Assembly (NCBI RefSeq): GCF_000021725.1
Contig: NC_012115.1
Span: forward strand, 328,501 to 392,500
Direction: 5' to 3'
Length of the DNA stretch: 64,000 nt
Origin: Nautilia profundicola AmH
GTDB lineage: Bacteria; Campylobacterota; Campylobacteria; Campylobacterales; Nautiliaceae
Shown: positions 43,864 to 52,709 of the stretch, in pieces
Layout of the letters: every line of letters begins with the position of its first letter
Numbering within the stretch: the first letter of the stretch is position 1
Program-made: the position numbers and the translations under genes
The notes under the pieces: model-generated
Database searches by the model: none
What the model saw: the letters and a program-made list of their open reading frames with translations, nothing else
What the model was told of the DNA's origin: nothing

Positions 43864-44811
43864 AGCACTTCCCCAGGTAAAGCCTCCGCCAAATGCGTCG
43901 AGAAGCATAATATCGCCTTTTTTTAGTTTACCTACTTTATACATATCATTTATTGCCATCGGAATAGAAGCCGAAGATGTGTTTCCGTATTTATGAACAG
44001 TTAACACAGATTTTTCTTCAGGCATTTTAATTGCTCTTGCAACAGCGTCTATGATCCTGTAGTTTGCCTGATGAGGAATAAACCAGTCAATATCATCACT
44101 TGTCATATTGTTTCTGTTTAATATATCTCTGACTGATTGTGAAAGTGTTTTAACCGCTACTTTAAATGTTTCGTTACCTTTCATTTCAAGCCAAATTCTG
44201 TCGGTATCGCATCCAAGTTTAACACCTCTTCCAGGAGTGATTAAAAAGTCTTGAAATTTTCCGTCAGCATTTATATCTATATCAATAATAGCTTCTTCTT
44301 TGTTATCGGTTGCACTAATAATAGCAGCGCCTGCACCGTCACCGAATAATACGCATGTTGTTCTATCTTTCCAGTTTACAATTTTGCTGAGTGTCTCGGC
44401 CCCTATAATAAGTACGTTTTTATACATACCGCTTTCTATAAAAGCTTTAGCATGTGCAAGAGCATATATAAATCCTGTACATGCCGCACTGATATCAACA
44501 GCCGGCCTTACGATACCAAGTTTTTCAGCTACTACGCAGGCGGTTGAAGGCATAGTGAAATAATCGGGAGTAATAGTCGCAACTATGATCATATCAATAT
44601 CTTCAGGTTTCATATCTGCATTTTTAAGTGCGTCAAGAGCAGCTTTATATGCAAGATCACTTGTTACTTCTTCTTCAGCAATATGTCTTGTTTTGATACC
44701 TGTTCTTTTTGTAATCCATTCATCGTTTGTATCTACTATTTTTTCCAAATCTTTGTTTGTTAAAATTTTTTCAGGGACATATGCACCTATACTTGTGAAT
44801 TTAGCAAACAT
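43846..44811 (-). CDS. fabH: 3-oxoacyl-ACP synthase III
   Basis: The 321-residue enzyme starts fatty-acid synthesis by condensing acetyl-CoA with malonyl-ACP. Catalytic residues: Cys in AVDISAACTGFIYALAHAKA, His in FIPHQANYRIIDAVARAIKM and Asn in YGNTSSASIPMAIND. GGGFTWGSALV closes the protein. Its ATG overlaps the plsX stop (TAATG), continuing the rpmF-plsX-fabH operon. Confidence 0.97.
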   Translation of the reverse strand: MFAKFTSIGAYVPEKILTNKDLEKIVDTNDEWITKRTGIKTRHIAEEEVTSDLAYKAALDALKNADMKPEDIDMIIVATITPDYFTMPSTACVVAEKLGIVRPAVDISAACTGFIYALAHAKAFIESGMYKNVLIIGAETLSKIVNWKDRTTCVLFGDGAGAAIISATDNKEEAIIDIDINADGKFQDFLITPGRGVKLGCDTDRIWLEMKGNETFKVAVKTLSQSVRDILNRNNMTSDDIDWFIPHQANYRIIDAVARAIKMPEEKSVLTVHKYGNTSSASIPMAINDMYKVGKLKKGDIMLLDAFGGGFTWGSALVPFN

Positions 44812-45793
44812 TAATGAACCTTTAATGACTCTTGTATTTTATTAGTAACATCATTCTCGATATATTTCATGGCTTGAAATATTGCATTTTTTATTGCTTT
44901 TGAGTTACTTTTTCCGTGACTAATTATAACACATCCGTTTACTCCGAGTAACGGAGCACCTCCGTACTCAGCATAATCAGTTGCTTTTTTAAGACCTTTG
45001 AATACAGGTTTTAAAAGAAGAGCGCCTATTTTTTGTAATATACCTGAATTTCTTATTTCTTCTTTAATAGTTTTCCGATGGTGTCTGCTACACCTTCACT
45101 GGTTTTCAGTACAATATTACCTATAAAACCGTCTGTTACGATAACATCAACATCACCTTTGAAAATATCACCGCCTTCTACATTTCCTATAAAGTTGTCA
45201 AAATTTTCCATAAGCGTATATGCTTCTTTTGTAACAGAGTTACCTTTACTTTTTTCTTCACCGTTACTTAAAAGACCGATTTTAGGGTTTGGAGTGTTTA
45301 AAACCACTTTAGCGTATACTTCACCCATTAAAGCGAATTGATATAAATTATAAGCATCACAGTCAACATTTGCTCCTACATCAAGAACAAGAGAATATTT
45401 TTTCTTTATTGTAGGCATAAATGTAACGATTGCAGGTCTTTTGATACCTTTGATTCTTCCGAGTCTGAGAGTAGCTAAGCTCATACTTGCACCACTATGA
45501 CCCGCAGAAACAACCCCTTCTACTTCCCCTGATTTTAAAAGTTCGATAGACTTATAAATAGTGGATTCTTTTCTTTTTAATGCTTCTGTTGCACTTTCAT
45601 GCATTCCTATAACGTCGTCACTATTTATAAATCTAACACGTGAGTGGTATTTTTTAGGTAATAATTCTTTTATTATCTCTTCTTTACCTACTAAATAAGG
45701 TGTGAAATCTTTTTTTTCAAGTGCTCTTGCAACACCTTCAATAATTGGCGCAGGACCGAAGTCCCCACCCATCGCATCAATTGCTATTCTCAT
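44811..45793 (-). CDS. plsX: Phosphate acyltransferase PlsX, frameshifted in this sequence
   Basis: PlsX makes acyl-phosphate for phospholipid synthesis. The 5' part (246 residues, from [20 protein letters not shown] to [12 protein letters not shown]) stops at 45053. The rest of the family sequence continues one frame away: [40 protein letters not shown] and KIQESLKVH, ending at 44811 at the fabH start. One missing A in the A4 run at 45071-45074 restores a 327-residue protein. As the gene is normally needed, a sequence error is the simplest cause. Confidence 0.88.
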
Positions 45794-45942
45794 TAATACT
45801 CACCGCAGCTTGGGCATACTCTGTGAGGTCTTTTGTAAGCACCACAGTTTGAACATTTAATTACAGAACTTAGTTTGATTTTGTAATGTGTTCTTCTCTT
45901 CGCTCCTCTTGTTTTAGAGTTTCTTCTCTTTGGAACTGCCAT
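45793..45942 (-). CDS. rpmF: 50S ribosomal protein L32
   Basis: This 49-residue gene was read directly. [20 protein letters not shown] is the L32 start, and [20 protein letters not shown] holds the four zinc-ribbon cysteines. Its stop overlaps the plsX start (TAATG). The rpmF-plsX-fabH order is widely conserved. Confidence 0.96.
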   Translation of the reverse strand: MAVPKRRNSKTRGAKRRTHYKIKLSSVIKCSNCGAYKRPHRVCPSCGEY

Positions 45943-45951
45943 TGTTTCTCC

Positions 45952-46281
45952 TTAAAATTCTTTGTTAAATTCTTCAGTTTTACATTCATTACATATATTA
46001 TAATCGTTTTTTATTGATTCAACTTCGCTTTTTAACAGCTCTGTCGGATCAAATTTTTCCATTTCGATTATATCATACTCTTCATCAAAGCCTTTGTAAG
46101 GCGGTTTGACAATTTTAAATTTAACATCTTCATTCACTTCTCTATTAAACGTTTTTAAACATTTAATACACTCAACTTCAACATTTCCCTGAAGTTTTCC
46201 TTCAATAATAAATGTACCGTCTTTTAACTTATTGCTTTTGGCTTTTAACTCCAGCCCTTGGAAACTTTTATTAATTTCCAA
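45952..46281 (-). CDS. YceD family (DUF177) protein
   Basis: The 109-residue protein has the DUF177 pattern: GKLQGNVEVECIKCLKTFNR with CxxC in the middle and a C-terminal CNECK. It sits directly before rpmF, its usual place, and in other bacteria affects 23S rRNA precursor levels. It starts 1 nt after ndk. Confidence 0.85.
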   Translation of the reverse strand: MEINKSFQGLELKAKSNKLKDGTFIIEGKLQGNVEVECIKCLKTFNREVNEDVKFKIVKPPYKGFDEEYDIIEMEKFDPTELLKSEVESIKNDYNICNECKTEEFNKEF

Positions 46282-46696
46282 TTATACAATCTCCCTCTCA
46301 GCAAAGAAAAATGCGATTTCTTTTTTTGCATTTTCAAGTGAATCACTTCCGTGAACAGCATTTGCTTCAATACTTTCTGCAAAATCCGCTCTGATTGTAC
46401 CAGGTGCTGCTTCTTTAGGGTTTGTAGCTCCCATTAACTCTCTGTTTTTAGCTACAGCGTTTTCACCTTCAAGAACCATAACTACAACAGGACCACTGCT
46501 CATATATTCGCATAAATCATTGTAAAATGGTCTTTCTTTGTGAACTTCGTAAAACTTACCTGCATCTTCTTTTGTTAATTTAATTTTTTTTCATTGCAGC
46601 TATTCTAAGCCCGTTGCTTTCGAATCTGTCAATAATTTTACCAATAACATTTTTAGCTACAGCATCCGGTTTAATAATTGAAAGAGTTTTTTCCAT
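46282..46696 (-). CDS. ndk: Nucleoside diphosphate kinase, frameshifted at a poly-A tract
   Basis: The 5' part reads [20 protein letters not shown] to RIAAMKKN and stops after an A8 run (46584-46591). Dropping one A gives [20 protein letters not shown], then [40 protein letters not shown] and the catalytic His in [20 protein letters not shown], a normal 137-residue enzyme. It balances NTP pools. The extra A may be a sequencing error, a real mutation, or tolerated by polymerase slippage on A8. Confidence 0.88.
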
Positions 46697-46766
46697 ATTT
46701 TCTCTCCTTGAGTTTTTAGAGAGGAATTATATCAAAATTTGAAGAAAAAAGAAGAGGGTGAAAGGA

Positions 46767-47039
46767 TTATTCGATTACAGGTTCTCCTGGTTCACCTCTA
46801 TTTTCTGCACAAGTTTGTCCTTCTTTACACTCATCCCATACAATACATCCCTCAGTTGGACATGCAGCTGCACATGCAGGTTCGTCATAATATCCTACAC
46901 ATTCAACACATTTATCAGGATATACGTAGTAAATTTCTTCACCAGTTGGGTTTTCGCTATCATCTACGATTGCTTCTACTGGACATTCGTCAAGACATGC
47001 CCCACAGTTAATACAAGTATCAGTAATTTTTACTGCCAT
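46767..47039 (-). CDS. 2[4Fe-4S] ferredoxin
   Basis: The 90-residue electron carrier has CINCGACLDECPVEAI for one cluster and CVECVGYYDEPACAAACP for the second, the latter with the longer spacing found in Chromatium-type and Campylobacterota ferredoxins. Extra cysteines follow (GCIVWDEC, TCAENR). It precedes ndk by about 70 nt on the same strand and probably serves pyruvate or 2-oxoglutarate oxidoreductases. Confidence 0.94.
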   Translation of the reverse strand: MAVKITDTCINCGACLDECPVEAIVDDSENPTGEEIYYVYPDKCVECVGYYDEPACAAACPTEGCIVWDECKEGQTCAENRGEPGEPVIE

Positions 47040-47281
47040 ACTAGCTCCTTTTTAATTAGTATTTGTAATTAGAAATATATCATTTATTTCTTAAACATTG
47101 CTTAAATTAGGAGTAATTATGTAAGTTATAAAAATCATTTATAAATCCTGTTACGAATATACATAAAAACAACAGTTTCAGTAGTTTGTGTATGAAAAAA
47201 CAACATATTAAAAGAGATATAAAGTACGGCAGAAATCATACTATTGTGTTAAGGATTGGAAAGTTAATAATTCAAGAAAAT

Positions 47282-47294
47282 GGTGACAGACACT
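47282..47294. repeat. REP-like core GGTGACAGACACT
   Basis: On the minus strand it reads AGTGTCTGTCACC and begins 18 nt after the 3' end of tRNA-Asp, the same distance and sense as after tRNA-Ser. The remaining 240 nt to the ferredoxin gene hold only a 34-codon frame (47191-47298) with little support. Confidence 0.65.
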
Positions 47295-47312
47295 GAAGTG
47301 TGTAAAATTAAA

Positions 47313-47389
<77 letters not shown>

Positions 47390-47397
47390 ACATTTAA

Positions 47398-47473
47398 TGG
47401 TGGTCGCTGCAGGGCTCGAACCTGCGACCCCCAGCTTGTAAGGCTGGTGCTCTCCCAACTGAGCTAAGCGACC
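47398..47473 (-). tRNA. tRNA-Val (TAC anticodon)
   Basis: A 76-nt cloverleaf; acceptor GGTCGCT/AGCGACC and anticodon loop CTTACAA. CCA encoded. Confidence 0.97.
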
Positions 47474-47490
47474 ATGGTCTAAGACTTTAA

Positions 47491-47566
47491 TGGCGTCCCC
47501 TAGGGGATTTGAACCCCTGTCGCCGCCGTGAAAGGGCGGTGTCCTAGACCCCTAGACGAAGGGGAC
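47491..47566 (-). tRNA. tRNA-Glu (TTC anticodon)
   Basis: A 76-nt cloverleaf; acceptor GTCCCCT/AGGGGAC and anticodon loop CTTTCAC. CCA encoded. Confidence 0.97.
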
Positions 47567-47569
47567 AGA

Positions 47570-47645
47570 TGGTGACCCGTGTTGGATTCGAACCAACGGC
47601 CCTCTGCTTAAAAGGCAGATGCTCTACCGACTGAGCTAACGGGTC
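47570..47645 (-). tRNA. tRNA-Lys (TTT anticodon)
   Basis: A 76-nt cloverleaf; acceptor GACCCGT/ACGGGTC and anticodon loop CTTTTAA. CCA encoded. First in the array; only 3 nt separate it from tRNA-Glu. Confidence 0.97.
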
Positions 47646-47680
47646 AGCTTTTCTTTCACAACTTGTCGTTGTGGACTGAA

Positions 47681-47709
47681 ATTATAGGTAAAAAATTATT
47701 TCATGTCAA
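47681..47709 (-). promoter_or_regulatory. Consensus sigma-70 promoter of the tRNA array
   Basis: On the minus strand TTGACA and TATAAT stand exactly 17 nt apart, a full consensus promoter. The leader before tRNA-Lys contains a 6-bp hairpin (CACAAC/GTTGTG, 47657-47673) that may guide 5' processing. Confidence 0.85.
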
Positions 47710-47737
47710 GAGAAAAGAGGCCAAAAAATGGGAAAAA

Positions 47738-49156
47738 TTATTTTTTTATTATTCTTTTGATTATTTTAATTATTTCTTTTTTATTAATTTTATTTTGTTT
47801 GTTGTTGTAAATGTTTTCTTCTAAATCTTTTAAGATTTTTTCTATTTCAGGATTATAAGAGTATTCCAACAGAATATTAAACAGTTCTTTTTCGTTTGCT
47901 TTTTTGATTTTTCTAATCAAATCGTCGTTTCCGGGTAATTTCAGCTTAATTAGATAGGTAAACAATATTCCTACAATTATTCCTATAACAAAAATAAGAA
48001 TCATCATAATATAATTTGTTTTAGTTTTATAAATTATTTTTTGTTTAATTTCTTTTTGAACGATATTTTTTTTAATGTTTTTGTTATGTACAGTAATAAA
48101 AAGTTTATTTGTTTTTACATCATATAATTTTCCGTCAAATGCTTTAAATTCAATCGGAGATATGACTATGTCATTATTTGAAACTACAGTGAATTCTTTT
48201 GTGTATGTACCGCAAAGTTTGCCGTTTTTTATATAAGTTTTTATGTTCGGGGAATTTTCATATATAGTTGCTTTTGGAATGTTGAGTTTAAAATCCGGTA
48301 AGTCATAAAAGTCTCCGCAACCTTTTATTGTAAGCGTTATTTTTACCGGTTCGTTGGCCTGAACTTCCGTTGTATCAGCACTGAATTTTGCTTTAAATTT
48401 TCCATATACACTATTTTGAGGTATTGCCGATACATTAATGTCGACTTCGTTTGAAAATATGTTTGTATACTTTAACGATGCCGTTACAAGATTAAAAAAC
48501 GGATCGTTAAAAGGTGTTTCTTTACTTAAATATCCCACTTTCGCCAATATAGGTCCTATTTTATAATTTCCGGCTTTTTGTGGAATAAGTAAAAAAGAAT
48601 ATTGTGTTACGTTAAATCCGTCTTTGGCGTATTCTTTTTTTGAAATCTGTTTTGTAATAAAATCATTAAAGTTCGGTTTTTGTATTTCTATACTTTGCGG
48701 AGATGTGCCTTCTTTTTGGAAAAACTGAATATTGAATATTACCGGCTCTCCTATGTAAACCTTTGTTTTATTTACCGATAATTTTAGTTTAAAATCTCCG
48801 TTTTTACTCTCTTTAGGTTTTGTAACGGTTATTTTTACGGGTTTTGTTTTGTATGTTTTACCGTCAACTTCTACATCAAACGAAGGAATCGTTACACTTT
48901 TTGTCGGAAAAAATATATAGCTTTTTGAAACGCTTTTTTGCATATTTCCGTTAAGAATCATAATGTTTTGAGTTACTGCGGTTCCTTGTACACGGAATCC
49001 TTCAATATCTTTAATGGAAGGGAATTTTATATCGTTACCGGCAGCTTCGATAGTAAAAACAACTTCTTCACCCGGATATACGGTTTTTTTATTAACATGT
49101 ACATTTACAAAAGCCAGTATAAATATTGGTATTAAAAGTAAAAATAATTTTTTCAT
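47738..49156 (-). CDS. BatD-like protein
   Basis: The 472-residue protein has a signal peptide, several immunoglobulin-like beta domains (VNKKTVYPGEEVVFTIEAAG; NKTKVYIGEPVIFNIQFFQK; TTEVQANEPVKITLTIKGCG, which includes the DLP-type region) and one membrane helix near residue 395 (IMMILIFVIGIIVGILFTYL). BatD proteins belong to the aerotolerance operon. It is last in this seven-gene operon and overlaps its neighbour by 4 nt. Confidence 0.87.
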   Translation of the reverse strand: MKKLFLLLIPIFILAFVNVHVNKKTVYPGEEVVFTIEAAGNDIKFPSIKDIEGFRVQGTAVTQNIMILNGNMQKSVSKSYIFFPTKSVTIPSFDVEVDGKTYKTKPVKITVTKPKESKNGDFKLKLSVNKTKVYIGEPVIFNIQFFQKEGTSPQSIEIQKPNFNDFITKQISKKEYAKDGFNVTQYSFLLIPQKAGNYKIGPILAKVGYLSKETPFNDPFFNLVTASLKYTNIFSNEVDINVSAIPQNSVYGKFKAKFSADTTEVQANEPVKITLTIKGCGDFYDLPDFKLNIPKATIYENSPNIKTYIKNGKLCGTYTKEFTVVSNNDIVISPIEFKAFDGKLYDVKTNKLFITVHNKNIKKNIVQKEIKQKIIYKTKTNYIMMILIFVIGIIVGILFTYLIKLKLPGNDDLIRKIKKANEKELFNILLEYSYNPEIEKILKDLEENIYNNKQNKINKKEIIKIIKRIIKK

Positions 49157-49893
49157 TCGTTTCCTTTAAGTGGTATTAGCAATGTATTGAATTTAAGAGA
49201 TTTTATCTGTTTTTCGTAAAATTTCATTCTGATATCGCTTGTGTTTGTTTCTTTTGTTTTTACGAATTCTTTTTTTTCTATTTTTTTATTGAAAGGTTTT
49301 TTGTTTTTATTCGCTTTTTCATCTTTGCTGTTGTTTTGTTTTTTATCTGTTTTTTTGTTTTGCTTGTTTTGATTTTTGTTTTGGTTATTCTGTTTGTTGT
49401 TTTGCTGTTTATTTTTTTTGTTCTGTTTTTTGTTGTTTTGTTTTTTATTGCCGTTTTTGGTGTTCTTTTTATTTTGTTTGTTGTTTTTGTTTTGTTTGTT
49501 TTTATTTTTTTGCTTTTTCAATAATTTTTCAATAACTTTTAAGTTATATTCGGCATCTTTGTCTTTTTTTATTTTAAGCGCTTTTTTATATGATTCGATT
49601 GCTTTTATATATTCTCCGCTAAGTGCATAAGCGTTTCCGAGATTATAATATTTTTGAAATTGTAAATCTTTTTTGTTAATTTTATTGTAAAGAGCGATGG
49701 CCTTTTTGTATCTTCCGGCTTTATAGTATGCGTTTGCGGCATTGTAAAGGGCTTTTTGTGAATTTAGTTTCAAATATTCTTCGGCTGCGAGGAGATATTG
49801 TTTGTTTTTATAAAATTCATCCGCTTTTTTAATCGTAAAATAATCAAAAGCAAACAGATTTACAACAAATAAAAATATCAAAAGTTTTTTCAT
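49153..49893 (-). CDS. TPR protein of the Bat operon with a Lys/Asn/Gln tract
   Basis: The 246-residue protein has a signal peptide, two to three TPR motifs at residues 20-125 (LYNAANAYYKAGRYKKAIAL; YYNLGNAYALSGEYIKAIES), then a tract of about 60 residues (126-188) made almost only of Lys, Asn and Gln, and a short conserved end. It corresponds to BatC/BatE. The tract is coded by AAA/AAC/CAA codons and may be unstable in length. Confidence 0.85.
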   Translation of the reverse strand: MKKLLIFLFVVNLFAFDYFTIKKADEFYKNKQYLLAAEEYLKLNSQKALYNAANAYYKAGRYKKAIALYNKINKKDLQFQKYYNLGNAYALSGEYIKAIESYKKALKIKKDKDAEYNLKVIEKLLKKQKNKNKQNKNNKQNKKNTKNGNKKQNNKKQNKKNKQQNNKQNNQNKNQNKQNKKTDKKQNNSKDEKANKNKKPFNKKIEKKEFVKTKETNTSDIRMKFYEKQIKSLKFNTLLIPLKGNE

Positions 49894-50687
49894 TTGATTC
49901 TCCTAATTGGAAAGAATATCACAAAAAATAAAATCAGGATACCCATTGCCAAAGGATAATAGAAAAGTTCGGTTTTGTCTTTGATTTTGATTTCTTTACT
50001 TTTGCTGGCGTTTAACAATTTGGCTAACTGTTTAAGATTTTCGTTTGAATAACTTGCATTAAATATATTTTCACCCTCTAAAGGCTGTTTTGAACAGAAA
50101 TATACGAAAATATTGTTACTTTTAGGTATATACGGATTGGAAGTAAAAATAACGATTTTCGGATTTTTAACCAAATTTTTAGCAGACGCTATCATGTTTT
50201 CGATATCGCTTGTGGGCGTTCTTTTTAAATCTTTTACGTCTGTATGGTCAAGAAGATACGCAAGAGAAGAGTAATCTTTGGTCGGAGGCGATATCAGGTA
50301 TGAGTTTTTATCAAATAAAATCAAAGCCGTGTTTTGTGCGTTTAAAAGTTTAAGAAGTGTTTTGATTTTTGTTTTGGCGAATTCAAGTCTGTTCGGGTAC
50401 AAGTCTTTTTTATCCATTTCAAGACTTATATCCAGTGATATTACAAGATTTTGCACAGGGGCTTTGATGGTAATGTATCCGTTGTTTATAATAGGTCTTG
50501 CCAGAGCCAAAACGAATAAAACATAGCCTGCAATCAATAAATAAAATTTAATTTTTTTGGATATTTTACCTTTTAGGACAATTTTTTTTGCCACTTCTTT
50601 TGAAAAAGGAAGGTTTTTACTTTTTACCAAAAAGAAAACAGGTATTGCCAAAAATGCTAAAAACGCATATAAATTTAGAAATTCCAT
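49890..50687 (-). CDS. BatB-like von Willebrand A-type membrane protein
   Basis: A 265-residue protein with membrane helices at both ends (LNLYAFLAFLAIPVFFLV; YLLIAGYVLFVLALARPI; near residue 245) and a von Willebrand A domain between. The metal site is degenerate: LVISLDISLEMDKKDLYPNR lacks the second Ser of DxSxS, and the TDG loop is VIFTSNPYI. It probably does not bind metal like its neighbour BatA. Confidence 0.8.
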   Translation of the reverse strand: MEFLNLYAFLAFLAIPVFFLVKSKNLPFSKEVAKKIVLKGKISKKIKFYLLIAGYVLFVLALARPIINNGYITIKAPVQNLVISLDISLEMDKKDLYPNRLEFAKTKIKTLLKLLNAQNTALILFDKNSYLISPPTKDYSSLAYLLDHTDVKDLKRTPTSDIENMIASAKNLVKNPKIVIFTSNPYIPKSNNIFVYFCSKQPLEGENIFNASYSNENLKQLAKLLNASKSKEIKIKDKTELFYYPLAMGILILFFVIFFPIRRIK

Positions 50688-51541
50688 ATGTTTTTCCTAT
50701 ATTGGTATAGATATATCAAAAACAGTATCAGTGCTAAAAACAGTGGATAGGAAAAATAGTATTCGTTTAATATCTGTATATTTGATTTTATATTGGATTT
50801 TGTCAGTTTATTGATATCGCTGTAAATTTTTTTCAAATCCTCAAGTGAAGATGCTATATAAAATTTACCGTTTGTTTCTTTCGATATTTTTTTAAGTACA
50901 CTCAAATCCGCATCTCCACCGATTGCTATTGAGTAAACCTTTATATGCTCTTTTTTTAGTTTTTTTATTACCACATCAAGAGGTGTAATACTCATATTGT
51001 CCATTCCGTCTGTAAGTAAAATTATTATTTTTTCACCGTTTGCGTTTTTAAAAAGGTTTGATGATAAAAAGAGCGCATCGTATATGGCGGTTTTTCCTCC
51101 GGCGATTGATACGTAAATTCTTTTTAATATATCTTCAAACGTTTTTTTATCAAATGTAAGGGGCGATGCTATGTATGCGATATTCCCGAAAACGACAAGT
51201 CCCAACGCGTCGTTTTTTCTTTTTTTGGCGAAATCCAAACTCACGGCTTTAGCCGCGTCGATTTTGTTAAATTCGGCCATAGATCCGCTTGTATCAAGGT
51301 CTATTACGATATTGTAACCTTTTTTATGGGTGTTTGTGATGATTTTACTTTTTACCGGAGATGCTAAAGCTACGGATAAAAAGAAAATAATAAAAAATTC
51401 CAAAAGAGAAAACCTGTTTTTGGATTTTTGAAAAATATGAGCGTTTGGAAAAATGATTCTGTCATCTTCGGAGCTGAAAAAATATTTTAATATTAAATAT
51501 AAAACAGGAATTATTAAAAACAGAGGATATTCGAAGCTCAT
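50675..51541 (-). CDS. BatA-like von Willebrand A-type membrane protein
   Basis: The 288-residue protein has membrane helices at both termini and a complete metal-ion site: NIVIDLDTSGSMAEFNKIDA (DxSxS), GGKTAIYDALFLSS (Thr) and IILLTDGMDNMSITP (Asp). It is the intact partner of BatB, whose start lies 13 nt inside this gene's 3' end. Bat proteins act together at the inner membrane in stress tolerance. Confidence 0.9.
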   Translation of the reverse strand: MSFEYPLFLIIPVLYLILKYFFSSEDDRIIFPNAHIFQKSKNRFSLLEFFIIFFLSVALASPVKSKIITNTHKKGYNIVIDLDTSGSMAEFNKIDAAKAVSLDFAKKRKNDALGLVVFGNIAYIASPLTFDKKTFEDILKRIYVSIAGGKTAIYDALFLSSNLFKNANGEKIIILLTDGMDNMSITPLDVVIKKLKKEHIKVYSIAIGGDADLSVLKKISKETNGKFYIASSLEDLKKIYSDINKLTKSNIKSNIQILNEYYFSYPLFLALILFLIYLYQYRKNIWNF

Positions 51542-51903
51542 TTTAAATCCCCGATAAATTTTTTTATTTTGTTGATTGTTTCACTCTCCAAGTTATCCAC
51601 TTTCGGTTTGTATTTGTATTTTTCAAGCTCTTTTACTATTTCTTCATAAAACTTTCTGTTTTCGTCGTTAAGGAAATATTTGGCGTATTCGGTAAATCCG
51701 TAGGCCGTTTTTTTAGAATCGGAAAAATCAAGGTTTTTTAATTTTATTAAATAAGGGTTTGGTCTTTTGTTTTTGAAAAATTTAAAAATTAAATAAATTA
51801 TCAAAACAAAAGCCAAAACCGCTAAAAAAATAAAAATATAAAACTGATAATCTATAATTTCCGCATTCGGTTTTATATCTTTTAGTTGTTTTAGAAGATC
51901 CAT
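51538..51903 (-). CDS. DUF4381-like membrane protein of the Bat operon
   Basis: A 121-residue protein with one N-terminal helix (FYIFIFLAVLAFVLIIYLIF) and a cytoplasmic tail (RKFYEEIVKELEKYKYKPKV). Size, topology and place between DUF58 and batA fit DUF4381, although similarity is low. It overlaps batA by 4 nt. Confidence 0.65.
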   Translation of the reverse strand: MDLLKQLKDIKPNAEIIDYQFYIFIFLAVLAFVLIIYLIFKFFKNKRPNPYLIKLKNLDFSDSKKTAYGFTEYAKYFLNDENRKFYEEIVKELEKYKYKPKVDNLESETINKIKKFIGDLK

Positions 51904-51905
51904 CT

Positions 51906-52709
51906 TTACCTCACGAGCTTTATTAGTTTATGAATAGGCTCTTCATCGGTATAAATTTTTGTATAAGGGATTTTATGTTTTTTACACTGTGTTATAAGAG
52001 CCTTATCTATTTTATTGATATGTTTTTTTAATTTTTTAACGGTTGAATTTGTAAAATTAACGTTTATGGAATTTAAATTGACAGGGTCGACTATTTCCGT
52101 ATATCCTTTGAATTTAGGGTCTTCTTCAAATCTGTCTCTTACGTTTATTATGTATGTTTCGTGTTTTAGCGTATTAATTTCAACAGGCTTTAAAAAATCC
52201 CCGATTATGAAAAGAAGGGACTTTTTAAAACTGTTTAAAAAATCGATATCTTTTTGTGTGTAGTCCTCTTCTAAATATTCGGTTTTTAATGTATATTCCA
52301 CGAAAGAATATACGCTTTTTTTGTTTTTGGTGGGTTTGAAAATTTTTTTGTTTTTTCCAAGAAAGAGGCATTCTATTTTATTGTCTTCTTCAAGTGCGGC
52401 TATTCCCAAAGTGGCGATGATTTCCGCAATCAGTTCTGTTTTTAGTTTTCTGCTTCCGAAATAGAGTGTTCCGCTTTTTAAAACGGCAATGATGATTCTA
52501 AGTTCCCTCTCTTCGTCGTATTCTTTTACAAGAGGTTTATTTATTTTAGCGGATACTTTCCAGTCGATTTTTTTAGAATCTTCTCCGTATACGTATTCCC
52601 TGAATTCTTTAAAATCAAGGCCGCTACCTTTGAATTTGGACAGGTTTCTCCCAAGCAGGTTTCCGAAAATTCTTTTTTTTGTTTTGATTATTATCGCGTT
52701 TGTTTTCAT
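51906..52709 (-). CDS. DUF58 protein (MoxR-associated)
   Basis: A 267-residue protein with the family signature GSGLDFKEFREYVYGEDSKK IDWKVSAKINKP in two parts around residues 28-60, YDEERELRIIIAVLKSG as the degenerate vWA strand, and LLFIIGDFLKP. DUF58 proteins pair with MoxR ATPases. It overlaps moxR by 4 nt. Confidence 0.9.
   Translation of the reverse strand: MKTNAIIIKTKKRIFGNLLGRNLSKFKGSGLDFKEFREYVYGEDSKKIDWKVSAKINKPLVKEYDEERELRIIIAVLKSGTLYFGSRKLKTELIAEIIATLGIAALEEDNKIECLFLGKNKKIFKPTKNKKSVYSFVEYTLKTEYLEEDYTQKDIDFLNSFKKSLLFIIGDFLKPVEINTLKHETYIINVRDRFEEDPKFKGYTEIVDPVNLNSINVNFTNSTVKKLKKHINKIDKALITQCKKHKIPYTKIYTDEEPIHKLIKLVR

Noticed and set aside
47191-47298. 34-codon frame (starts MKKQHIKRDIKYG) that ends inside a REP core
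   Set aside because: No ribosome site, and its stop lies in the repeat. Could be a relic but I cannot support it as a gene.
49336-49630. Hydrophobic frames opposite the Lys/Asn/Gln tract
   Set aside because: Phe/Leu/Val-rich shadows of AAA/AAC/CAA codons, not real membrane proteins.
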